This document shows positions 51,456-61,070 of a stretch of 64,000 nt of DNA, piece by piece; position 1 is the first letter of the stretch, and the number at the start of each line of letters is the position of its first letter. This DNA comes from Patagioenas fasciata. Lineage: Eukaryota > Chordata > Aves > Columbiformes > Columbidae. The stretch lies in the NCBI RefSeq assembly GCF_037038585.1, contig NC_092541.1:7550945-7614944 (forward strand). The letters are read 5' to 3'. A model generated the notes under the pieces. That model saw only the letters and a program-made list of their open reading frames with translations, made no database searches and was not told the origin of the DNA. The translations under genes were made by a program, and so were the position numbers.

Positions 51456-54400
51456 GCCCCACGAGCCCGATAGGGCCCGAGCAAACCCGACAGGGCCTGA
51501 CGGAGCCCGACAGGGCGCGAGCAAACCCGACAGGGCACGCTGGAGCCCGACAGAGCCCGAGCAAACCCGACAGGGCCCGACAAGGCCCGACAGGGCCCGA
51601 GCAAACCTGACACGACCTGACAAAGCCTGACAGGGCCCGACGGAGCCCGACAGGGCTTGAGCAAACCCGAGAGAGCCCGACGGAGCCTGACAGGGCTCGA
51701 TGGAGCCCGACAGGGCCCGAGGAAACCCGACAGGGCCTGATTGAACCCGATAGGGCCCGAGCAAACCCGACAGGGCCTGATGGAGCCTGACAGAGCCCAG
51801 GCAAACCCGACAGGGCACGCTGGAGCCCGACAGAGCCCGAGCAAACCCGACAGGGCCCGACAAGGCCCGACAGGGCCCGAGCAAACCTGACAGGACCTGA
51901 CAAAGCCTGACAGGGTCCGATGGAGCCCGACAGGGCCCGACAAAACCCGACAGGGCCCGAGGAAATCCGACAGGGCCCGACGGAGCCTGACAGGGCCCGA
52001 GCAAACCCGACAGGGCCCGACAGAGGCCGACAGGACCCGAGCAAACCCGACAGGGCCCGAGCAAACCCGACAGGGTTCGACAAAGCATGACAGGGCTCGA
52101 TGGATCCCGACAGGGCCCGAGGAAACCCGACAGGGCCCGACGGAGCCTGACAGGGCCCGAGCAAACCCGACAGGGCTCGACGGAGCCTTACAGGGCCCGA
52201 GCAAACCCGACAGGGCCCGAGCAAACCTGACAAAGCTCGACGGAGCTTGACAGGGCCCGAGCAAACCCGACAGGGCCCGAGCAAACCTGACAGGGCACGA
52301 AGTAGCCCGACAGGGCCCGAGCAAACCCGACAGGGCCCAACGGATCCCGACAGGGCCTGAGCAAACCTGACAGGGCCCGACGGAGCCCGACAGGACGCGG
52401 GCAAACCCGACAGGGCCCGAGCAAACCCGACAGGGCCTGACAAGGCCCGACGGGGCCTGAGCAAACCCAACAGGACCCGACAAAGCCTGACAGGGTCCGA
52501 TGGAGCCCGACAGGGCCCGAGCAAACCCGACAGGGCTCGATGGAGCCCGACAGGGCCCGAGGAAACCCGACAGGGCGCGACGGAGCCTGACAGGGCCCGA
52601 GCAAACCCGACAGGGCTCGACGGAGCCCGACAGGGCCTGAGGAAACCAGACAGCGCCCGACGGAGCCCGACAGGGCCCTAGCAAACCCGACAGGGCCTGA
52701 GCAAACCCGACAGGGCCCGACGGAGCCCGACAGGGCCTGAGGAAACCAGACAGGGCCCGACGGAGCCCGACAGGGCCCTAGCAAACCCGACAGGGCTTGA
52801 CAAAGCCTGACAGGGCCCGAGCAAACCCGACAGGGCCCGAGCAAACCCGACGTTGCCCGACGGAGCCCGACAGGGCCCGAGCAAACCCGTAAGGGCCCGA
52901 CGGAGCCTGACAGGGCTCGATGGAGCCCGACAGGGCCCGAGGAAACCCGACAGGGCCCGACGGAGCCCGATAGGGCCCGAGGAAACCCGACAGGACCCGA
53001 TGGAGCCCGACAGGGCTCGAGCAAACCCGACAGGGCCTGAGCAAATCCGACAGGGCCCGACGGAGCCCGACAGGGCCCGAGCAAACCCGAAAGGGCCCGA
53101 CAGAGCCTGACAGTGCTCGATGGAGCCCGACAGGGCCCGAGGAAACCCGACAGGGCCCCACGGAGCCCGATAGGGCCCGGGCAAACCCGACAGGGCACGC
53201 TGGAGCCCGACAGAGCCCGAGCAAACCCGACATGGCCCGACAAGGCCCGACACGGCCCGAGAAAACCTGACAGGACCTGACAAAGCCTGACAGGGGCCGA
53301 CGGAGCCCGACAGGGCTTGAGCAAACCCGAAAGAGCCCGACGGAGCCTGACAGGGCTCGATAGAGTCCGACAGGGCCCAAGGAAACCCGACAGGGCCCGA
53401 GCAAACCCGAGAGGGCCCGACAGAACCCGAGAGGGCCCGAGGGAATCCGAAAGGGCCCGACGGAGCCTGACAGGGCCCAAGCAAACCTGACAGGGCCTGA
53501 CGGAGCCCGACAGGGGTCGAGCAAACCCGATAGGGCCTGACGGAGCCTGACAGGGCCCGAGCAAACCTGACAGGGCCCGAGAGAACCTGACAGGGCCCGA
53601 CGGAGCCCGACAGGGCGCGAGCAAACCCGACAGGGGCTGACAAGGCCCGACAGGGCCTGAGCAAACCCGACAGGACCCGACAAAGCCTGATAGGGTCCGA
53701 TGGAGCCCGACAGGGCCCGAGGTAAACCGACAGGGCGCGACGGAGTTTGACAGGGCCCGAGCAAACCCGACAGGGTTCGACGGAGCCCGACAGGGCCCGA
53801 GCAAACCCGACAGGGTCCGACGAAGCCTGACAGGGCTTCAGCAAACCCGACAGGGCCCGAGCAAACCCGACAGGGCCCGACGGAGCCCGACAGGGCCCGA
53901 GGAAACCAGACAGGGCCCGACAGAGCCCTACAGGGCCCGAGCAAACCCGACAGGGCCTGATGGAGCCCGACAGGGTCCGGGCAAACCCGATAGGGCACGC
54001 TGGAGCCCAACAGAGCCCGAGCAAACCCAACAGGGCCCGACAAGGCCCGACAGGGCCCGAGCAAACCTGACAGGGCCCGACGGAACCCGAGAGGGCCCGA
54101 CGGAACCCGAGAGGGCCCGAGGAAATCCGACAGGGCCTGACGGAGCCTGACAGGGCCCGAGCAAACCCGACAGGGCCCGACAGAGCCCGACAGGACCCGA
54201 GCCAACCCGACAGGGCCCGAGCAAACCCGACAGGGTTCGACAAAGCCTGACAGGGCTCGATGGAGCCCGACAGGGCCCGAGGAAACCCGACAGGGCCCGA
54301 CGGAGCCTGACAGGGCCCGAGCAAACCCGACAGGGCTCGACGGAGCCTTACAGGGCCCGAGCAAACCCGACAGGGCCCGAGCAAACCTGACAGGGCCTGA

Positions 54401-56780
54401 TTGAGCCCGATAGGGCCCGAGCAAACCCGACAAGGCCCAACGGATCCCGACAGGGCCTGAGCAAACCTGACAGGGCCCGACGGAGCCCGACAGGGCACAA
54501 GCAAACCCGACAGGGCCTGACGGAGCCTGACACGGCCCGAGCAAACCCGACAGGGCCCGAGCGAATCTGACTGGGCCCGACGGAGCCCGACAGGACGCGG
54601 GCAAACCCGACAGGGCCTGACAAGGCCCGACAGGGCCCGAGCAAACCTGACAGGGCCTGACGGAGCCCGACAGGGCTCGAGCAAACCCGATAGGGCCTGA
54701 CGGAGCCTGACAGGGCCCGAGCAAAACTGACAGGGCCCGAGAGAACCTGACAGGGCCCGACGGAGCCCGAGAGGGCGCGAGCAAACCTGACAGGGGCTGA
54801 CAAGGCCCGACAGGGGCTGAGCAAACCTGACAGGACCCGCCAAAGCCTGATAGGGTCCGATGGAGCCCGACAGGGCCCGAGCAAACCCGACAGGGCCCGA
54901 GCAAACCTGACAGGGCTCGATCGAGCCCGACAGGGCCCGAGCAAACCCGACAGGGTTCGACGGAGCCCGACAGGGCCCGAGCAAACCTGACAGGGTCCGA
55001 CGAAGCCTGAAAGGGCTTCAGCAAACCCGACAGGGCCTGAGCAAACCCGACAGGACCCGAGCAAACCCGACAGGGTCCGACGGAGCCCGACAGGGCCCGA
55101 GGAAACCAGACAGGGCCCGACAGAGCCCGACAGGGCCCGAGCAAACCCGACAGTGCCCGAGCAAACCCGACAGGGTTCGACAAAGCCTGACAGGGCTTGA
55201 TGGAGCCCGACAGGGCCCGAGGAAACCCGACAGGTTTCGACAAAGCCTGACAGGGCTTGATGGAGCCCGACAGGGCCCGAGGAAACCCGAGAGGGCCCGA
55301 CGGAGCCTGACAGAGCCCGAGCAAACCCGACAGGGCCTGACGGAGCCCGACAGGGCCCGAGCAAACCCGACAGGGCCCGACAGAGCCCGATAGGGCCCGA
55401 GCAAACCTGACAGGGCCCGATGGAGGCCGACAGGGCTCGAGCAAACCCGACAGGGTCCGACGAAGCCTGACAGGGCTTCAGTAAACCCGACATGGCCCGA
55501 GCAAACCCGACAGGGCCGACGGAGCCCGACAGAGCCCGAGGAAACCAGACAGGGCCCGACGGAGCCCGACAAGGCTCGAGAAAACCCGACAGGGCCCGAC
55601 GGAGACGGACAGGGCCTGAGCAAACCCGAAAGGGCCCGACGGAGCCTGACAGGGCTTGATGGAGCCCGACAGGGCCCGAGGAAACCCGATAGGGCCTGAT
55701 TGAGCCCGATAGGGCCCGAGCAAACCCGACAGGGCCTGACGGAGCCTAACAGGGCCCGGGTAAACCCGACAGGGCACGCTGGAGCCCGACAGAGCCCGAG
55801 CAAACCCGACAGGGCCCGACAAGGCCCGACAGGGCCCGAGCAAACCTGACACGTCCTGACAAAGCCTGACAGGGCCCGACGGAGCCCGCCAGGGCCCGAG
55901 CAAACCCGAAAGACCCGACGGAGCCTGACAGGGCTCAGTGGAGTCCGACAGGGTCCTAGGCAACCCGACAGGGCTCGACGGAATCCGACAGGGCCTGAGC
56001 AAACCCGACAGGGCCCGAGGAAACCCGACAGGGCCCGACGGAGCCTGACAAGGCCCGAGAAAACCTGACAGGGCTCGACGGAGCCCGACAGGGCCCGAGC
56101 ACACTCGACAGGGTCCGACGAAGCCTGACAGGGCTTCAGAAAACCCGACAAGGCCCGAGCAAACCAACAGGGCCCAACGGAGCCCGACAGGGCCCGAGCA
56201 AACCCGACAGGGCCTGAGCAAACCCGACAGGGTTCGACAAAGCCTGACAGGGCCCGACGGAGCCCGACAGGGCGCGAGCAAACCCGACAGGGGCTGACAA
56301 GGCCCGACAGGGCCTGAGCAAACCCGACAGGACCCGACAAAGCCTGATAGGGTCCGATGGAGCCCGACAGGGCCCGAGGTAACCCGACAGGGTGCGACGG
56401 AGTTTGACATGTCCCGAGCAAACCCGACAGGGTTCGACGGAGCCCGACTGGGCCCGAGCAAACCCGACAGGGTCCGACGAAGCCTGACAGGGCTTCAGCA
56501 AACCCGACAGGGTCCGAGCAAACCCGACAGGGCCCGACGGAGCCCGACAGGGCCCGAGGAAACCAGACAGGGCCCGACAGAGCCCGACAGGGCCCGAGCA
56601 AACCCGACAGGGCCCGAGCAAACCCTACAGGGTTCGACAAAGCCTGACAGGGCTTGATGGAGCCCGACAGGGCCCGAGGAAACCCGACAGGGCCCGACGG
56701 AGCCTGACAAGGCCCGAGCAAACCCGACAGGGCTCGACGGAGCCCGTAGGGCCCGAGCAAACCCGACAGGGCCTGACGGA
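51456..56780 (+). repeat. HOR unit U14, full type, truncated at the inversion
   Basis: The first about 2.9 kb match U12. At about 54387 it continues into the late block instead of the beta join, so it is a full-type HOR with M3 at 55513 and M2 at 56162 (read here as AACCAACAGG). It is cut 618 bp past M2 by the orientation switch. The last 2 kb hold private lesions not seen in other units, including 1-bp deletions near 55913 and 56746, GGAGACGGAC near 55601 and GTCCTAGGC near 55952. Confidence 0.87.
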
Positions 56781-56790
56781 CTCTATCGAG
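56769..56790. other. Satellite orientation-switch (inversion) junction
   Basis: Left-arm sequence ends in GGGCCTGACGGA (56769-56780) and is followed directly by CTCTATCGAG, which belongs to a right-arm motif repeated intact near 60700. The uninterrupted right-arm form reads GGGCCCTGTCGGACTC, so the two orientations share CGGA exactly at 56777-56780 and nearly match over about 12 bases. There is no spacer or foreign sequence. The left side lies 618 bp past its M2 marker (56162) and the right side about 370 bp past its own, so the arms are not symmetric about the centre. A real inversion and an assembly join cannot be separated from sequence alone. Confidence 0.9.
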
Positions 56791-57151
56791 CCCTGTCAGG
56801 CTTTGTCGGGCTCTTTCAAGTTTGCTCAGGCCCTGTCAGGCTCCGTCGAGCCCTGTCAGGCTTTGTCAGGTCCTGTCAGGTTTGCTCGGGCCCTGTCAGG
56901 CCTTGTCGGGCCCTGTCGGGTCTGCTTGGGCTCTGTCGGGCTCCAGCGTGCCCTGTCGAGTTTGCCCGGGCCCTGTCAGGCTCCATCAGGCCCTGTCGGG
57001 TTTGCTCGGGCCCTATCGGGCTCCGTCGGGCCCTTTCGGGTTTTCTCGGGCCCTGTCGGGCTCCGTCGGGCCCTGTCGGATTTGCTCAGGCCCTGTCGGG
57101 CTCCTTCGAACCCTGTCGGGTTTCCTCTGGCCCTGTCAGGCTCTGTTGGGC
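56781..57151 (-). repeat. Right-arm HOR R0, partial, next to the junction
   Basis: Corresponds to about 60700-61070 at a spacing of 3,919 bp, with small differences such as GTCTGCTTGGG against GTTTGCTTGGG near 56920. It is cut at its left end by the orientation switch. No other content is seen. Confidence 0.85.
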
Positions 57152-60100
57152 CCTGTCGGTTTGCTCGGGCCCTGTCGGGTTTTCTGAAGGCCTGTCAGGC
57201 TTCGTCGGACCCTGTCAAGTGTGCTCGGGCCCTGTCGGGCTCTGTCGAGCCCTGTCAGGTTTTCTCGGGCCTTGTCAGGCTCCGTCGGGCCCTGTCGGGT
57301 TTGCTCGGGCCCTGTCGGGTTTGTTCAGGCCCTGTCGGGTTCCGTCGGGCCCTGTCGGGTTTCCTCGGGCCCTGTCCGACTCCACTGAGCCCTGTCAGGC
57401 TTTGTCGGGCTCTTTCGGTTTTGCTCGGGCCCTGCCGGGCTCCGTCGGGCCCTGTCAGACTTTGTCAGGACGTGTCAGGTTTGCTCGGGCCCTGTCGGGC
57501 CTTGTCGGGCCCTGTCGGGTTTGCTCGGGCTCTGTCGGGCTCCAGCGTGCCCTGTCGGGTTTGCCCGGCCCCTGTCAGGCTCCGTCAGGCCCTGTCGGGT
57601 TTGCTCGGGCCATGTCGGGTTTGCTTAAGCCCTGTCAGGCTTCGTTGGACACTGTCGGGTTTGCTCGAGCCCTGTCGGGCTCCATCGGGCCCTGTCGGGT
57701 TTGCTCGGGCCTTATCGGGCTCCGTCGGGCCCTGTCGGGTTTCCTCGGGCCCTGTCGGGCTCCATCGAGCCCTGTCAGGCTTCGTCGGGCCCTTTCGGGT
57801 TTGCTCGGGCCCTGTCGGGCTCCATCGAGCCCTGTCAGGCTTCGTCGGGCCCTTTCGGGTTTGCTCGGGCCCTGTCAGGCTCCGTCAGGCCCTGTCGGGT
57901 TTCCTCGGGCCCTGTCGGGCTCCATCGAGCCCTGTCAGGCTTCGTCGGGCCCTTTCGGGTTTGCTCGGGCTCTGTCAGGCTCCGTCGGGCCCTGTCGGGT
58001 TTTCTCGGGCCCTGTCGGGCTCCATCAAGCCCTGTCAGGCTTTGTCGAACCCTGTCGGGTTTGCTTGGGCCCTGTCGGGTTTGCTCGGGCCCTGTCGGGC
58101 TCTGTCGGGCCCTGTCTGGTTTCCTCGGGCCCTGTCGGGCTCCGTCGGGCCCTGTCGGATTTGCTCGGGCCCTGTCGGGTTTGCTGAAGCCCTGTCAGGC
58201 TTCGTCGGACCCTGTCGGGTTTGCTCGGGCCCTGTCGGGCTCCGTCGAACCCTGTCGGGTTTGCTCAAGCCCTGTCAGGCTCCGTCGCGCCCTGTCGGGT
58301 TTCCTCGGGCCCTGTCGGGCTCCATCGAGCCCTGTCAGGTTTGCTCGGGCCCTGTCGGGTTTGCTCGGGCCCTGTCGGGCTCCATCGGACTCTATCAGGC
58401 TTTGGCGGGTCCTGTCGGGTTTGCTCAGGCCCTGTCGGGCCTTGTCAGCCCCTGTCGGGTTTGCTCGCGCCCTGTCGGGCTCCGTCGGGCCCTGTCAGGT
58501 TCTCTCGGGCCCTGTCAGGTTTGCTCGGGCCCTGTCAGGCTCCGTCAGGCCCTATCGGGTTTGCTCGAGCCCTGTCGGGCTCCGTCAGGCCCTGTCAGGT
58601 TTGCTCGGGCCCTGTCGGGCCTTGTCTGGCCCTGTCGGGTTTGCTCGGGCCCTGTCGGGTTTGCCCGCGTCCTGTCGGGCTCCGTCGGGCCCTGTCAGAT
58701 TCGCTCGGGCTCTGTCGGGTTTGCTCGGGCCCTGTCAGGCACCATCAGGCCCTGTCGGGTTTGCTCGGGCCCTGTCGGACTCCACTGAGCCCTGTCAGGC
58801 TCCGTCGGGCTCTTTCGGGTTTGCTCGGGCCCTGCCGGGCTCCGTCAGGCCCTGTCAGGCTTTGTCAGGACGTGTCAGGTTTGCTCGGGCCCTGTCGGGC
58901 CTTGTCGGGCCCTGTCGGGTTTGCTCGGGCTCTGTCGGGCTCCAGCGTGCCCTGTCGGGTTTGCCCGGGCCCTGTCAGGCTCCGTCAGGCCCTGTCGGGT
59001 TTGCTCGGGCCCTATCGGGCTCAATCAGGCCCTGTCGGGTTTCCTCGGGCCCTGTCGGGCTCCATCGAGCCCTGTCAGGCTCCATCGGGCCCTTTCGGGT
59101 TTGCTCGAGCCCTGTCGGGCTCCGTCGGGCCCTGTCGGGTTTGCTCGGGCCCTGTCGGGCTCCGTCGGGCCCTGTCTGGTTTCCTCGGGCTCTGTTGGGC
59201 TTCGTCGGGCCCTGTCGGGTTTGCTCGGGCCATGTCGGGTTTGCTGAAGCCCTGTCAGGCTTCGTTGGACACTGTCGGGTTTGCTCGAGCCCTGTCGGGC
59301 TCTATCGGGCCCTGTCGGGTTTGCTCGGGCCTTATCGGGCTCCATCGGGCCCTGTCGGGTTTCCTCGGGCCCTGTCGGGCTCCATCGAGCCCTGTCAGGC
59401 TTTGTCGGGCCCTTTCGGGTTTGCTCGGGCCCTGTCGGGCTCCGTCAGGCCCTGTCGGGTTTCCTCGGGCCCTGTCGGGCTCCATCGAGCCCTGTCAGGC
59501 TTCGTCGGGCCCTTTCAGGTTTGCTCGGGCTCTGTCAGGCTCCGTCGGGCCCTGTCGGGTTTCCTCGGGCCCTGTCGGGCTCCATCAAGCCCTGTCAGGC
59601 TTTGTCGAACCCTGTCAGGTTTGCTTGGGCCCTGTCGGGTTTGCTCGGGCCCTGTCGGGCTCTGTCGGGCCCTGTCTGGTTTCCTCGGGCATTGTCGGGC
59701 TCCGTCGGGCACTGTCGGATTTGCTCGGGCCCTGTCGGGTTTGCTGAAGCCCTGTCAGGCTTCGTCGGACCCTGTCGGGTTTGCTCGGGCCCTGTCGGGC
59801 TCCGTCGAACCCTGTCGGGTTTGCTCGGGCCCTGTCAGGCTCCGTCGCGCCCTGTCGGGTTTCCTCGGGCCCTGTCGGGCTCCATCGAGCCCTGTCAGGT
59901 TTGCTCGGGCCCTGTCGGGTTTGCTCGGGCCCTGTCGGGCTCCATCGGACTCTATCAGGCTTTGGCGGGTCTTGTCGGGTTTGCTCAGGCCCTGTCGGGC
60001 CTTGTCAGCTCCTGTCGGGTTTGCTCGCGCCCTGTCGGGCTCCGTCGGGCCCTGTCAGGTTTGCTCGGGCCCTGTCAGGCTCCGTCAGGCCCTATCGGGT

Positions 60101-61070
60101 TTGCTCAAGCCCTGTCGGGCTCCGTCAGGCCCTGTCAGGTTTGCTCGGGCCCTGTCGGGCCTTGTCTGGCCCTGTCGGGTTTGCTCGGGACCTGTCGGGT
60201 TTGCCCGCGTCCTGTCGGGCTCCGTCGGGCCCTGTCAGATTCGCTCGGGCCCTGTCGGGTTTGCTCGGGCCCTGTCAGGCTCTGTCAGGCCCTGTCGGGT
60301 TTGCTCGTGCCCTGTCGGGCTCCGTCGAACCCTGTCAGGTTTTCTCAGGCCCTGTCGGGATCCGTTGGGCCTTGTCGGGTTTGCTCGGGCCCTGTCGGGC
60401 TCCTTCGTGCCCTGTCAGGTTTGCTCGGGCCCTGTCGGGTTTGCTCGGGCCCTGTCAGGCTCCGTCGGGCCCTGTCGGGTTTCCTCGGGCCCTGTCGGGC
60501 TCCATCGAGCCCTGTCAGGCTTTGTCGAACCCTGTCGGGTTTGCTCGGGCCCTGTCGGGTTTGCTCGGGTCCTGTCGGGCTCTGTCGGGCCCTGTCGGGT
60601 TTGCTCGGGCCCTGTCAGGCTCCGTCGGGCCCTGTCGGATTCCCTCGGGCCCTCTCGGGTTCCGTCGGGCCCTGTCGGGTTTCCTCGGGCCCTGTCGGAC
60701 TCTATCGAGCCCTGTCAGGCTCCGTCGGGCTCTTTCAAGTTTGCTCAGGCCCTGTCAGGCTCCGTCGGGCCCTGTCAGGCTTTGTCAGGTCCTGTCAGGT
60801 TTGCTCGGGCCCTGTCGGGCCTTGTCGGGCCCTGTCGGGTTTGCTTGGGCTCTGTCGGGCTCCAGCGTGCCCTGTCGAGTTTGCCCGGGCCCTGTCAGGC
60901 TCCATCAGGCCCTGTCGGGTTTGCTCGGGCCCTATCGGGCTCCGTCGGGCCCTTTCGGGTTTGCTCGGGCCCTGTCGGGCTCCGTCGGGCCCTGTTGGAT
61001 TTGCTCAGGCCCTGTCGGGCTCCTTCGGGCCCTGTCGGGTTTCCTCTGGCCCTGTCAGGCTCTGTTGGGC
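57152..61070 (-). repeat. Right-arm HOR R1, complete (3,919 bp)
   Basis: Runs between two right-arm copies of the M2 slip (CCTGTCGGT at 57152 and CCTGTCGGC at 61071). It contains two related halves, about 57365-58764 and 58765-60300, offset by 1,400 bp at the start and 1,620 then 1,560 bp further on because of indels in multiples of 20 bp. Confidence 0.86.
57365..60300 (-). repeat. 1.4-1.6 kb internal duplication in the right arm
   Basis: The landmarks CCTGCCGGGCTCCGTC (57431 and 58831) and TCCAGCGTGC (57541 and 58941) recur at 1,400 bp. TTCGTTGGAC (57641 and 59261) recurs at 1,620 bp, and the GTCGAACCC region (58211 and 59771) at 1,560 bp. The changing offset reflects indels of 220 and 60 bp, both multiples of the 20-bp monomer. 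Confidence 0.83.

Larger units (their letters stand above)
1..56780 (+). repeat. Left arm of GC-rich 20/40-bp satellite array
   Basis: Continuous tandem repeats of a 20-bp monomer. The two main forms are GCCCGACGGAGCCCGACAGG (A) and GCCCGAGCAAACCCGACAGG (B), usually alternating as a 40-bp dimer; frequent B variants have GAGGAA in place of GAGCAA. Each monomer splits into two related 10-mers, so a 10-bp module is probably ancestral. The dimer consensus is 75% G+C and has no T on this strand; the T bases present are mostly C-to-T changes. Indels between copies are almost always multiples of 20 bp, apart from a few 1-bp slips used here as markers. No non-satellite DNA longer than a monomer was found. 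Strand + denotes the T-poor orientation, not transcription. Confidence 0.97.

Noticed and set aside
56500-57100. Transposon or foldback element causing the inverted arms
   Set aside because: There are no terminal inverted repeats distinct from the satellite, no target-site duplication and no transposase or reverse-transcriptase sequence; both sides are satellite up to the junction.
57641-57656. CENP-B-box-like TTCGTTGGA in the right arm (also 59261, 61560, 63579)
   Set aside because: The first nine bases fit, but CGGG follows four bases too late for the TTCGNNNNANNCGGG core. The TTGG is explained by a CpG transition from TCGG.
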